From: Moniliella sp. 'wahieum'
Lineage: Eukaryota; Basidiomycota; Moniliellomycetes; Moniliellales; Moniliellaceae
Reading direction: 5' to 3'
Assembly (NCBI GenBank): GCA_003971905.1
Contig: RSEE01000090.1
Location: forward strand, 62,001-126,000
DNA length: 64,000 nt
In this document: positions 34,031 through 45,371 of the stretch, one piece after another
Layout of the letters: every line of letters begins with the position of its first letter
How positions within the stretch are numbered: the first letter of the stretch is position 1
Translations under genes and position numbers: made by a program
Notes under the pieces: model-generated
Told to the model about the DNA's origin: nothing
The model's input: the letters and a program-made list of their open reading frames with translations, nothing else
Database searches by the model: none

Positions 34031-34957
34031 GCGGAGCATCCTCTTGCTCTCTCTCCCACTCACTTTCATGCCGAATGGGAAGGGGGGAGGGGGGGGGGGC
34101 ATCTACGGTATCTATTGCCTATGCGCTACCCATCATGGCATGTTGAAGATCTGGCGGAGGCAACTGGGAAGAGAGAGAGAGAGGCTTTTGACTGCGCTTG
34201 GTAGGTGGAGGTGGTAGGACGCCGAGCACGATGCTGACCTGTCGACACATTCGTGGCTCGGGCGCGAATGCAGTAGTGGCAGCAGATGGGCGCGGTGGGC
34301 GGCGTGGGCGGCGTGCTGAGGATCGAGTGCGGCGTCTGGCTACCGGCCCTACCCCACCCTAACCCTGCCCTGCCATGGCCGTGGCGCGTGGCGGTGCCCA
34401 GGATTGCTCATTTGGTACCAGAAGGATTAAAAGACCCTCCGCTGGGCCATTCGACCGACGGATGACGATCATTCCACTCGCCGCCCAGCCGAGCGCCCAG
34501 CCGATCAGCCGATCCGATCCGCCGAGCAGGCTGAGGCTAAGATCCGAGACCGCTCGCGTAAGCCAAGTCGCCCGCCCGGCGAGAGCGCGTCCGTGCACGC
34601 TAGGTTACGTCAGCGGCGCGGGGGCGCGCGGCCGGCCGACACACTGGCGCGGTGCGCGAGGCAGATGAGACGGACCGCCCGACACGTGGCCAGCCGAGGC
34701 GTGGCGCAGATGGCCCCCCGAGCAGCCGCGCGGCGATGGGTCGATCATCCACCACGCTCCAGGCCAGGCTCACGCGTCAACCGTCAAGCTTCACCGGCAC
34801 CCAAGGCCTGCCCGCAGCCGCAGCAGCGCAGCCAACCGACACCACCCCGTCCAAGCCCTTGCGCTCGCCCACGCTGCCTTCTCTCCACCATCGCCCGTGC
34901 CCCTCTGCCTGCGCTTCTGCCCCTGCCGCTGCCTCCCCACCACCCTCACCCCGTACC
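34031..34957. other. Intergenic / promoter region upstream of Rho-GDI
   Basis: GC-rich with tandem GCCGATC/GCCCAGCCGA words at 34480-34530. A run of pyrimidine-rich leader precedes the Rho-GDI start. No gene seen. Confidence 0.5.
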
Positions 34958-35551
34958 ATGGGCGACCACATCCGTGACGAGGAGCTCCAGCCTTCCCAGA
35001 CCGCCGGCTTCAAGCTCGGGAGAAGAAGACGCTGGACGAGTACACCCAGCTGGACGCCAACGACGAGTCGCTGAACAAGTGGAAAGCTTCGCTGGGCATT
35101 ACTGGCGATGCCAAGGCGGTGGGAGGCCCCAAGCTCACTGTCCACACGCTGGCGTTTGAGTCTGCCACCGCCCCGGGTGGGAGCGTGCAGATCCGGCTCG
35201 ATGGCTCTCCCGAGGCGTTGGAGGCGCTGCGCAAGAACCCGCTGATCATCAAGGAAGGCGTCGAGTACAACATTGCCATCACCTTCTCCGGGGGGCGACG
35301 GTGCTATCGGGACTGAAGTATTTGCACGTGGTCAAGCGGGCGGGTGTGACGGTGGACAAGTTGGAGGAAATGATGGGTCGTATGGTCCGCGCGCCGAACC
35401 GTATACCAAGCGCTTCATCACCGAGGAGGCACCTTCCGGTATGCTTGCCCGTTCGGGCACCAACGTTGTCCGCAGCAGGATCATTGACGATGACGGCAAT
35501 GTCTACACGGACTTTACTTGGTCGTTCAAGATCGCCAAGGATTGGAAGTAA
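34958..35551 (+). CDS. RDI1: Rho GDP-dissociation inhibitor
   Basis: Extracts prenylated Rho GTPases (Rho1, Cdc42) from membranes and keeps them soluble. About 197 codons, the usual family length. It starts MGDHIRDEELQPSQTAGFKL. Then LDEYTQLDANDESLNKWKAS, LTVHTLAFESATAPGG, the immunoglobulin-like domain (GVEYNIAITF, LKYLHVVKRAGVTVDKLEEM, YGPRAEPYTKRFITEEAPSG, MLARSGTNVVRSRIIDDDGN) and the C-terminal FTWSFKIAKDWK typical of RhoGDI. Single-exon as read. Register changes fall after FKLG, at ITF...GLKY (one dinucleotide) and at EEMMG-YGP, each explained by a lost repeat unit. Confidence 0.93.
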
Positions 35552-36372
35552 GCGTGAGCCTGATCGGGGGCTGCTCCAACCGCCTTGCCTACTCTTTCCC
35601 CTATCATCCCGGACCGTTGAACGTTGAACGTGTGCACATGCACCTGCCAGAGCCCAAAATCTATATTTCGTCGTATTTGCCCGGCATGCCAGGCCCGCGT
35701 TTGCACTTCTCTTCGTTGGGAGAGAGTGGGTGGGACGGGTGACGCTCGTGATGACTGGGATGGGGTTGAAAGCGTGTACTGCGGAATAGACAGGCGAAGC
35801 GGGTAAGTAGCGTGCATTGGGGAGAGGCCAGAGCGCGAGCAGGTGGTAGGGCAAGTGCATCCGCTTGTTACTGGAGCTAACGACTCCTGATGGGGCCGCC
35901 CCGCGAAAAATACAAATGCGTCCGAGGGAGCCAGCTGGGGCCTAGCGAGTCACGTGCCAGGTGGTGGCGCTGGTGCGGAGGGGCACACGGCAAGGGTTAG
36001 CGCCATGTGGGTTACTCGCAATGGGTGGTTAATTGGCGCGAGACAGCATCCGAACAAAGCGCTGCACACACACTCGATAGGCTTCCCCCCCCTTGTTTGT
36101 CCACGCCACTCGCCCTTGCAGCAGCTGCGCGCCAGCAGGGCCTACTGTGCAAACGTACACCACAGCTGGCACGGGGGCTGTCTGATCGAGGGCACAGTGT
36201 ACACTGCATTATATATGCCACACTGACCATACATGCCTTCGCGCATTCAGGCCTCGTACCTTTGCTTCCCCCCCGACCACCTCCCCCTCGGCTGCTGTTC
36301 TTTGCTCCTTTGCTCCACCACCATCTGCATCCCCCAACTTTCTCTCTCGCACCCCGTGTCAGAGCAAGTATA
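35552..36372. other. Intergenic region
   Basis: No gene seen. Contains TTGAACGTTGAACGTG at about 35617, a word that recurs in other intergenic stretches (40750, 60913), and a TATA-like TATATATG at 36210 upstream of the glyoxal oxidase. Confidence 0.5.
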
Positions 36373-38957
36373 ATGCTGCCGCATACAACCCTCCTCTCCC
36401 TCGCCCCGCTCCTCGCGGCCACCCTCCTTGCCTCCCCCGCCCATGTCCATGCCCAGCACATGACCGTCGTCAACCCAACGCCGGCATCTCTGCCCAGATG
36501 ATGTTTCTAGGTACGTGTTTCCCTGCTGGCTCGCTACTAGTCTCTACTCCAATTGGGGGCCCAAATTTTGCCATCATACTACGAGGAGAATCTCATGTCC
36601 CGACCCGCCGCTCGGCTGTGCACGGCCCTCTTTTGTTCAAGCTCTTCACTATATAGTACTACGGATGCCTGACGAATGCAACTCTCCAGTTTCCATCCTT
36701 GCAGGCGCCGACGACAAGGTCTACATGCTGGACAAGGCCGAAAACAACCCTGCCCAAATCGATGGCCATCCCGCCTGGGCCACCAGTACAACACAGTCAC
36801 AACAACTATACCACCATGGCCGTTCGTGCCAATCCCTTTTGTGCGGGCGGGGCCGCGATGGGCGACGGCCGCTGGATCGTTACGGGCGGGAACAAGGCGG
36901 TAGGGTACCACGGAGATGCCGTACCCGAGGGTACTGCGCCCTATGATGACTACAACGGTGGTCATGCCATTCGCTTTCTCCATCCCAACGGTCAGGATGG
37001 GTCTGGTGACAGGGTGCCCGAATGGAACAGAATAGTACGGGGTTGGACAAGGAACGGTGGTACCCCTCGGTCGAGACGCTGGGGGACGGATCGGTGATTA
37101 TATTGGGTGGGATGCGCGAGTGAGTGGTTGAGGAGACCCCAATGCAACGGTGACGACGAGAGAGGGGGAGAGGAGAGGAAGGAAAATGAGACTGCCCAAA
37201 CAAATCCATTCATGTGATCTCAACAGCGGAGGCTACGTTCCTTCTCGACCTCCAACGAGCCAACGTACGAATTTTCCCGCCCCGTAATGGGGGCAAGGCA
37301 CAATACATGGATCTGCTGAATCGGACCGTGCCCCTATCGCTCTACCCGCTCACAACGCTCTTGTCCAATGGTATGCTTTTGATCCAGGCGGGATACGAAG
37401 CTGTTGTATTCAGCCTAATATCCCAGAGAGAGTACCCACTTCCCCGTGCGAGTGTGCCTCGGGTCTACCCTGCCTCAGGGGCGATGGTACTCCTTCCCCT
37501 CACGCCCGAAAATTTCTACCAGGAGACGGTTGTTGTTCTGTGGAGGGATGGAGCTGGCGTCGGAGAGTGAGTGGGGGAACGAAAGTGGGGTCAACACCTC
37601 CATCACTACCACTTCAGCAAGTACAGTGTGCGAGCAAATTTCTCCCCTAACCCGCGCGCCGCAGTGGGAACGAACCGACCCGCTTCCTAGCCCGCGCAGC
37701 ATGGGCCAATTCATCCTCCTCCCGGACGGCAAGATCTGGTTTGGCAATGGCGTTACCAAAGGTACCGCGGGGTACAATACTGATCCCAAACTCAATTGGC
37801 AAGGTACGTTTTCTTTCCGTTTCTTGCTTCATCATTACATAAAGAGTGCCTGCCTCCTGCTCGTTTCTTTGGCGGGTGAACTATGGGTGATTGGCATGGG
37901 GGCGTATGGGCTGAACGGATCTACTATGGCATGGGGACGGTCCAGCCTGTGGGACAAAGCTATGGTGATGACCCAGAGCTGGAGGTGCATGTATACGATC
38001 CCTCTGCTCCCCTGGGCGAGCGGTTTACGCCAGCAGGGCGTTTGACGACGGGAAGAATGTACCATTCCTCAGCTACGCTGTGGCCGATGGTTCGGTGCTC
38101 GTGGCTGGATCCAACCCGAATGCGGACCAATCGGACGTGCACTGGGCACGGTTCGTTCGGTTGAGCGCTGGTACCCATCCTGGTATAATCAGGAACGACC
38201 TACGTTTGAAGGGACGCTGCCCCAAACGGTTTAGCTACGGCTTACTGGACGGGGATTCACCTTGGCATTTGATTCGGCCTAACCAGGCATGAATGCTGAA
38301 GTCAAGCTGATTCGGACAGGGTTCTCGACCCATGGGATGAACAGGGCCAACGCTCTTTCACTCTCCTTCCTCGAACAGAGGAAGACGACTGGACGTAAAA
38401 CCACTGGAGGCGGACGAAAACAACATATTCCCTCCCGGTCCTGCATTGGGTTTGTGGTGGTCAATGGGGTGCCCACCATTGGCTCGCACGTCATGATCGT
38501 TGATGAAAATAGCACCATTACACCCAATGCAAAGAAGCGCATGGACATGGACATGGACCACCCCCTCAAAGCCAATCTTCATCGTTCCCACCACCGGCGC
38601 TCCTCCTGCTTGGGATCTGATGGGGATCGGGGTAGACAACAGGGGGGTTTTGGTTCTGATTTGGTTACAAATTCGCTGACGGTAGTCAAGATGGCAATTC
38701 TGGCCACACAACGGTTTCTTTTTGGCTACCACGGAAAGGACTTATGGGATACGACTATATTACACGAGATTGTCGTGAGCGGTGTTAGTGCTTTGGGATG
38801 TCCACGAAGATACACTCTCGACTCTTTTTTTCCGTGTTGGGGTCTCTTCTTTTTTCTACCTGTTCTCTCTCTCCAAGTCTCTTTGTTCGCTGTGTTTTGG
38901 CCAAGTGGCTTGTCAGGTTCCCAATATATGGTTCATGACGGCAGCGTCTCATTCTAA
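36373..38957 (+). CDS. Secreted glyoxal oxidase / copper radical oxidase
   Basis: Oxidises aldehydes such as glyoxal or methylglyoxal and releases H2O2; the fungal GLOX family includes Ustilago glo1. The ATG at 36373 opens a signal peptide (TLLSLAPLLAATLLASPAHV, cleavage near VHA-QH). Exon 1 ends in ISAQMMFL; intron 36511-36704; then ADDKVYMLDKAENNPAQIDG and HPAW, FCAGGAAMGDGRWIVTGGN, WYPSVETLGDGSVIILGGM, intron 37120-37226, intron 37567-37664, ERTDPLPSPRSMGQFILLPD, IGQ-like VGQSYGDDPELEVHVYDPSA, then GRMYHSSATL with the copper-binding region, GSNPNAD, and the C-terminal LIRTGFSTHGMN and VVNGVPTIGSHVMIV. Kelch-like repeats are implied by these segments. The intron after LNWQ (from about 37806) has no clear acceptor. 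The end is uncertain: homology stops near 38500 and the frame used here runs to 38957. Register changes are frequent. Confidence 0.85.
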
Positions 38958-39305
38958 GGAGCATTTTGCAGGACAGATAACATGTGAACTGAACGTGCCG
39001 CGCGCGCGGGACAAAAGCTCACAGACTCTATGGCTGCGATAGCGTCAAGTGGTGCATTGGATGGAGCGTGATCAGAGCTAAGAGGGGGTAGTAGAATGTG
39101 GGAGAGAGAGTGAGTGCGTGCTGATGGTCACCCGGCATCATGGCAAGGGAATCGGCAAGGCATTGCCTACACAGTTTGATTTGAGGACAAGAGTGCTCGA
39201 GCAGAGGAGAGAATGGAAACGGACGTTGCAGCTGAGAGGGTTGGGGAGGAGGTAGGGAGGTGGTTAGGCGTTAGATGTTAGGTGGTAGGTGTTAGGCCTT
39301 AGACG
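38958..39305. other. Short intergenic region with degenerate TTAGG-like repeats
   Basis: Convergent 3' flanks of the glyoxal oxidase and HEM25. At 39250-39310 the words GTTAGG, GTTAGA and GGTAGG recur about six times. They are not in a regular telomeric array, so this is a local simple repeat. Confidence 0.5.
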
Positions 39306-40417
39306 TTAGGCGCCTTGGACTGTTCCGGTGTCCGAGCTGCCGAGGCTGAGGTGGCAGTGCGGACGGCCCAGGCGGAAGCCTACTTCAAAGAGGCACCAAG
39401 CAATGGGGAGGAAGCGGCCTTGCGTGCGCAGCGCAATCCAATGCCATCAAGGAAGGCGCCTGGTTCCGATGCGAGCATAGCGCGAGCTGTTTGTACCATG
39501 CCCGGTGCTCGGTATTGGGGCACCGAGCCAGCTGCCCCGCGCCCGAGGGCCCAGGGGGACGGTACGTCTGGGCGCGGGTTTTGAGCACGTCAAAGGGGTG
39601 AGTGAGGATGGTGGCTAAGGTGCCTGCTACGACGCCGGCCGAGGCCGACTGCCAAGCGAGAGCTTGGTGTGATACGGCAGCGAGACCGGAATGACTGTGT
39701 TGGGCATGGGACGCGGCCGAGGCAAGAAGACGTTTGGTATGTTGGTACAGGGCGAGGTAGAGTCCAGCATAGGGTGCGTCACGCACTGCCGTCGCGCCAA
39801 ACCCTTGCCACAGCCCACGGATTCCTTGGGTGGTGTAGATGGCACGGAGGGATCCCCAGACGGTACGGTAGGCTGAATTGTGGCCACCAAAGTGGGCGCT
39901 TTCCATTCGCGTCTTGGCCACTGTGAAGGGGGCCAAGACAAAGCCCACTGCTACCCGCATCGCCCCCCCCGTGAGCAAGTCACCCTGTGTCGTCAACCCC
40001 CCTCCCGGGCGCTTGAGAAAGGAAAGCAGCGGGAGGTGACCATGACCGATCGCGCGTCGCACCTCGGCCACCGAGGTGAGGTAGAGCGCGACGCCAGGCA
40101 CGTTGCGCACGATCGTCGGTGCTGTCCCGCCACAGCCCACGCAGTCCGTCGGTACGTACAATCTCCCCTGTCACGCGCACAATGCGCGCGGTGCGTCCCT
40201 CGAGGCGTGGGGGGCCCGCGGAGGAGCGCACGGCGCGGCGGGCATCTTCTTGCAAGCGCGTCTTGAGCAAGTCGGCGGGCTGGAGCGTGACGCAGGCCAC
40301 GAGGCCCGAGAGGGCGCCGGTAGCGAGCTTGGCGCGTGTCGAGGCCGAGGCCGCAGAGACGGTGGGCGGGGAGAGGGGGGCGGAGGCGGAGGCGGAGGTG
40401 GAGGGGGCAGATGCCAT
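39306..40417 (-). CDS. HEM25: Mitochondrial glycine transporter, SLC25A38/Hem25 type
   Basis: Inner-membrane carrier that brings glycine into mitochondria for 5-aminolevulinate synthesis, the first step of haem. Starts at 40417 (MASAPSTSAS leader). Repeat 1: ATGALSGLVACVTLQPADLL and KTRLQ (PxDxxKTR). Then GLRGLWRG, APTIVRNVPGVALYLTS. Repeat 2: MRVAVGFVLAPFTVAKTRME, GIRGLWQGFGATAVRDAPYA, GLYLALYQHTKRLL. Repeat 3: SAGVVAGTLATILTHPFDVL and KTRAQTY. The C-terminal part, GAFLDGIGLRCARKAASS and IAWCLFEVGFRL, ends at a TAA at 39306-39308. The Q-P-x-D motif in repeat 1 and the short third repeat fit SLC25A38. Register changes occur after GLRGLWR and in the C-terminal 60 codons. It is divergent from ATG8. 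Confidence 0.87.
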
Positions 40418-40954
40418 GAGGAGGGAGGGGGCCGCGGAGGCAAAGGACGGCAGGCGGGACGCAACAGCGGCCGATCCATCGCCTGCTGGCTGGGCTGGGT
40501 GTCTTGGTGTTGGGAATCTCCCCGCCCTTCTCGGAACGCAGCGCCGGAATTACGTGTTTAATGAGGGCCGGCGGCCAAATGACGTCACCAGCGCAGTGCT
40601 GAGCTCAGCAATCAATTCAATATTCAGCGCGCGTTACCATTGCATCACGTGCGTCACGTGCGTGCGGTGAACCCACGGGTGAAAGTTGAAACGCAGGTGC
40701 GCTGGGCCACGTGCTCATGCATCATACACCATGCATCATGCCTGATGGGAACTTGAACGCTGATGTTGAACGTTCAATCATGCATCAATGCCCGTGGGCA
40801 TCACAGCCCCCCTGCCCCGCGCCCCAAGGCGGGCAGCAGTAGGGTTGGCTGCTCTGCGCTGGGCGCTTATCATCGCCTCTCGCCTCCGCCCGCCGCCCCC
40901 TGTCGAGCTAACCCCACCCCCCCCCACCACCTGCCTCCCGCGCCCCTCTTCCCC
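40418..40954. promoter_or_regulatory. Divergent HEM25/ATG8 promoter region with E-boxes
   Basis: CACGTG occurs at 40647, 40656 and 40711 and is surrounded by CATGCATCA words (about 40715-40790) and a palindromic ATTGAACGTTCAAT-like segment near 40765. CACGTG suggests bHLH control, as in the TyrRS/eEF1B spacer. Functional direction is not determined. Confidence 0.5.
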
Positions 40955-41460
40955 ATGCGATCAAGTTTAAGGAGGAGCACACTTCGAGAAGCGCCAGGCC
41001 GAGGCGCAGCGCATCCGCGCCAAGTACCCCACCGCATCCCCGTCATCTGCGAAAAGGCAGACAAGACCGACATCCCGACGATTGACAAGAAAAAGTACTT
41101 GGTCCCTAGCGACCTGACCGTGGGGCAGTTTGTCTATGTCATCCGCAAGCGCATTCGCCTTGCGCCCGAGAAGGCCATTTTCATCTTTGTCGACGACGTC
41201 TTGCCTGCCACAGCCGCCCTGATGAGCGCCATCTACGACGAGCACCGCGACGAGGATGGCTTTCTCTACGTCTCGTACAGTGGGGAGAATGTGTTTGGCG
41301 AAGCGGTGGACGACGCATCAATCCCAGTTTGGTATGTCCCACCTCCCACTTACCCCTCCTGTTCTCCTTCTCCCTCTTGTTACTTGTCCTCGTTCCCTGT
41401 TCACCGTCTCTGGTCTCGCTTGTTTGTTTGGTTAAGGTGGGCTAACCAGGATCTGACAGA
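40955..41460 (+). CDS. ATG8: Autophagy ubiquitin-like protein Atg8
   Basis: Ubiquitin-like protein conjugated to phosphatidylethanolamine on autophagosome membranes. Starts with MRSKFK at 40955. Near-invariant segments follow: [77 protein letters not shown]. The scissile glycine (FG) is followed by a short tail, [10 protein letters not shown], that Atg4 would remove. The stop codon is split by an intron: TG at 41330-41331, intron 41332-41459 (GTATGT...ACAG), A at 41460. If the intron is retained the frame stays open for about 115 more codons. Within the first 90 bases there are three register changes (before KFKEEH, after EEHT, before IPV), each one missing base. Length is about 126 residues, normal for the family. 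Confidence 0.95.
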
Positions 41461-42230
41461 TGTCCCGCCTGTCCTTTGGTCCCTGTTGGGCATGCGCCCC
41501 AAGGCTGTGCTTACCCCCTTTTTCCGCCTTCCTTTCAGCCCGAAGCTCTTTTGTTTGTACCATGTACCCTTTTCTCCTTGCCTTGTGGCGGATGTGTCGC
41601 CCGGGCGGAGATACGACCCCGTGTGGATGGTGGACATGCCATGCGACCCTGTTGCAACGTTCCGCGTTACTACCCTACCTTGACATAGCTGAGTGCTGAC
41701 AGCTTCCAACTATGGACTGGCCTACCCATCCAACCAACCAGCCAATTACGCTGCCATACTCTGCGGCATACCATGCTAATGCGCGATCGGGCGTGGAGAG
41801 GCGCTGTAGAAACCAGGAGGTGAGGGCATGTGTAGCGCGTTGTGGTCTAACCCACTCTCAGATCTCATCGATCTCCTCAAGCCTCGTATTGAGGTTACAC
41901 GCCAAGGGCAGGAGGTGCACACCCTGCGGGGCACAGTGAAGGTCAGTTGGCGCCTGAGGCCTGGTGCCTCAGCGAGTGGATCGAGTTGCATCGTTCCCAC
42001 TCGTCCGGCACAGCGGGGGACGCTGCGGATGAGAGGGAAGGAGTTCTGTTGGAGATGGGGGGAAGGTCATACCACATGGACCAGAATTAGGTTGTGGGCT
42101 TCGATCGTTGTGGGAGATGCCAAGAGCAAGGAAGATGGGCGGCGGGCCATGTGGTCGACGAAGCGGGCATGCTGAGTTGGAAGCGGTGGGAATGAAAGGC
42201 AGGGCCTGGGGCGGGAACTGCCAAAAAAAG
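41461..42230. other. Intergenic region downstream of ATG8
   Basis: Presumed ATG8 3' UTR and flank. A 115-codon frame at 41828-42175 (plus) includes SDLIDLLKPRIEVTRQGQEV but matches nothing I know; coding status is doubtful. Confidence 0.4.
42223..42229 (-). terminator. Pol III T-tract terminator
   Basis: Seven T residues on the minus strand immediately after the tRNA-Pro 3' end. Confidence 0.75.
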
Positions 42231-42319
42231 GGGGTCCGCCCGGGATCGAACCGAGGACCACCTCTACGAGTCTAATCAAGAAACCCTAAAGAGGCATGAT
42301 ACCACTACACCACGAACCC
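42231..42319 (-). tRNA. tRNA-Pro(AGG) with 17-nt intron
   Basis: Minus strand. The acceptor GGGTTCG pairs with CGGACCC (one T-G pair); the D arm contains GTGTAGTGGTATCA. The anticodon stem CCTCT/AGAGG encloses loop TTAGGGT with AGG at positions 34-36, and the T arm is CTCGG-TTCGATC-CCGGG. An intron of about 17 nt lies at the canonical 37/38 position. The mature sequence is the same as the copy at 56608-56692; only the intron differs. Confidence 0.92.
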
Positions 42320-42497
42320 ACGTTAATGTCACACGATTATCTCGAGTATTTCCAAGTGCCTTTGTCCTGGCTCGATAAGCGGGTGCTTGATCATCATATG
42401 ATCGATCGGTCATCGCTGCCACAACCCACCGATCTGCCCCTCAGCTGACGGTCACCACAGCAGCTAGTCCCCGACGCGCCCTAACCCCACCACGTCC

Positions 42498-44642
42498 ATG
42501 CCTCCCTCGCTCACTCCGCCCCCTGTGCCGAAGACGATCAAGGTGGCCGTGATCGGCGGCGGCCCTGCTGGCATCGTCGCGCTTAAGACGCTACTCGAAG
42601 GCCCCAGCAAGCCTCTGGCCAACGTGCCTTCGCCCGCGTGGAAGCCGTTCTGTTTGAGGCAGAGGACGAGTTGGGAGGAACGTTCCGCTACCGGCAGTAC
42701 GAAAATGGGACCCTCGTGTCCAGCAGCTTTCTTACCTGTTTCTCTGACTTTCGGCATTGGCGTTCGTCTGGCCATCAGCCCCATCCTCCTCCCAGCCCGG
42801 GGAGTGGGAGCGGCACAGTCCGGACCATATGACGATGGAAGAGTATGTGGCGTACCTCGAAGCGTATGTCGAGCACTTTCACCTTCGTGACAAGAGCGAT
42901 GTCCGGACCCACACCCGTGTGGTCAGCGTGGACAAAGTTCCGATACAGGGTGGACACCTTCACCGGCTTACCTCGCGGGATACCCACACGGGCGAAGAAC
43001 GGACAGAAGAGTTTACCCCCTTGCCATCTGCTCGGGATTGCACGTGACGCCCTCTGTCCCATCCATTCCGGGGCTGCCCGTGCCGCTGGGTGCGAGGTGA
43101 AAGACGCGCCTGTGCTCCTGGACGATGCGGGGCGGAACTTGCGCATTCGCGGGTATGGGTGGAGCAGACCCTGAGCCCTGCCCAAACGGACATTGTGGCG
43201 ATTCACTCGAGCGCGTACAAGGACGGCAAGGTGCTCCAAGGAAAGCGGGTGATGATCCTGGGTACAGGGGAGACGGGGATGGACCTGGCGTATGCGGCTG
43301 TTAAGGCCCGGCCAAGGAGATTGTCCTCTGTACCCGAGGAGGTTTCCTCTCTTTTCCTGCGGTACTACAAGATTTTCGCGTGCTGGGGGTAACGTTTGAT
43401 GGTGCGTTGCCGATTGATACGCTGATCACAGCGCTGTTTGAAGCGGTGTTGGTGCACCGGTTTTGCGGGCAAGTCGGTTGCGTTGGTTTTGAGCGACTTT
43501 ATGATCCGGTTTGTGCTCTGGTTTTTGACGGGCACCCAAGCCGGGTGCAACCAATGGGTCGGCTCGCCCCCCCCGAGCGGCTCGGGCGGGCGTACACCTT
43601 CTCAACAAGTCGGCCCGAGCGATGCCCTACATCAATCGCGGATGGAAGCACAGGAGCAAGCTGATGGAGAGCATTGCCAGCTATCTCGACCCACCTTCGT
43701 ACGCGGCGAGTGAGCCGGCGGTCGCACTTTCTTCTTTCCCTGCGCGTATCAGCGCCGATGGTTCGGTGGTCTGGCGTGACACGGGACGGGAAGAGGCCAC
43801 GTTTATGCGGGAGCATTATACTGCGTTTCGACCCGAGGTGGTGTTGTATGCGACGGGATACCAGCACCAGTTTGACTTTTTGAGCGCCAGCTACGCTGTG
43901 CCGACCAATCCTATCGATGCCAAGGATTTGTGAGGGATTTGTTTAGCCACCGATCCACGGTGGCCTTTATCGGCTTTGTCCGGCCCGGGTGGGCGCGATC
44001 CCGCCGCTAGCGGAACTGCAGGCACAGCTTTGGACCTGATTGTGCGTGGGCAGCTGTCGGCGCAAGGGTGGGACCGCCTGCAAGGGTGGGGCTGGGCAGT
44101 ACGAGTTGATTGTGCCGGATGCGCAAGCGCGGATCACCCACGGGGTGGACCATTCGGCCTACTCGGTGACATTGGCCAACGATATGGGGGCGGTACCGAG
44201 TGTAGCGGAGCTACTCCGGCGATTTGGACTGTATACGAGGGGGGTGTTTTGTCTCGCTGCCACGTTTCCTACGCTCTACCGTCTTACGGGCCGTACGAGT
44301 GGGAAGGGGCAGCAAGGTAGCCAACACGGAGCTGGCATCGTCGATTGGTCGGCGCGGTGGGTGGGGAACGTGGTGATGGGGGTGATCCCTATGTGCTTCT
44401 ACGCACTGGTGAATCTACTGGCGCTGGTGGTGGAAGGACTGGTGCGTCTGGCGGTGCAACTGGGGCTAGTCGAGTCGGTCGAGAAGGTGGAACTACGGTT
44501 GAGCCAGTGGGCGGGCTCGTGGCGCGCTTGGGACGAGGGCGGCCTGACCAAGCCCATCTCGCCTGCGCGACAGCAGACGCTGAGGGAGGGTGGGTTCCAT
44601 GCATTGGGCTTTGCCCAGCGCCGAGTACCACCAGCTGTTTGA
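42498..44642 (+). CDS. Flavin-containing monooxygenase (FMO-like)
   Basis: FAD/NADPH-dependent oxygenase of N-, S- or carbonyl substrates. Starts at 42498 with MPPSLTPPPVPKTIKVAVIG. FAD Rossmann motif VIGGGPAGIVALKTLL; EAEDELGGTFRY; the YENGTLVSSS segment; EEYVAYLEAYVEHFHL; second Rossmann motif for NADPH VMILGTGETGMDLAYAAV. Then EIVLCTRGG-like sequence, PYINRGWKHRSKLMESI, VVLYATGYQHQFDF (the FATGY-type motif of FMOs) and AFIGFVRPG-like sequence. A hydrophobic stretch near the C-terminus (VVMGVIPMCFYALVNLLALV) suggests a membrane anchor, as in microsomal FMOs. Ends at 44642. No intron is clear. Several register changes lie between 42.6 and 44.1 kb. The substrate cannot be inferred. Confidence 0.85.
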
Positions 44643-45371
44643 CCAATCAGGCCCTCTAAGTAGTGACCAACCGTGTACGTCTCCTCTGGTAAGTCTCCTG
44701 TTGCAGAAGGGCGAGAGCAATCAACCGACCATTTAGAGTACATAACCGACATGACCCCTCGCTAGTCCACCAAAGCAATCTGTTTGACAATAGAGACGGG
44801 CAAGCCACAACATGGGGGCCAAGCGACAGTAGCGTGTGGGCTGTACTACTTCGCCATGCCGCGAGCCCCAAAGAAGGAGCGAGGATTGGGGACAGGAGGC
44901 AAATCCCGCCCAGGGTGATGGGCTTGGCGTCGTAGAGTGGGTTAAGCTAAGCCAGGCGCGCTGTTGGAAGCGGCTGAGGCCACCATAGATATCTAGGCTA
45001 GTACGCAGCATCATAACCTCTTCCATCCACAAAAGGTTTGCAGTGGAAAATTTGCTGTAAAGTACCCGATTGAGTACCCCGAGACCGGTGAGCTGAGTGA
45101 TTGCCGGTGTGATATGCGATAGCCTGTGATCATGTGATGCATGTTTGCATCATGGTAGCCTCGGCCGAAAGGATATTTTGAGTACTTCCTGCTGCATGTT
45201 AAGTCCGCTGCTCGCTAGCACGCCATCCGACAGCCACCGGCCACCCCTCCTCGCCTCTCCGGACCCGATGGCCGTCGAGATGGGCAGGTTCAGAGTGCTG
45301 GAGGCATGGAGAGCTAGCCATCCTGTCCCCTATCTTGCGCGCCCACCACCCCCGCCTCTACCACTTGCACC
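44643..45371. other. Intergenic region
   Basis: No gene seen. Contains a palindrome-rich stretch around 45120-45155 with GATCATGTGATGCATG and GCATCATGG words, and a CT-rich leader just before the acetyltransferase start. Confidence 0.5.

Noticed and set aside
39250-39310. Telomere-like TTAGG words
   Set aside because: Units are irregular and internal between two genes; not a telomere or clear telomeric insertion.
41828-42175. 115-codon frame downstream of ATG8
   Set aside because: Unremarkable composition, no family, no promoter or intron signals; more likely 3' flank.
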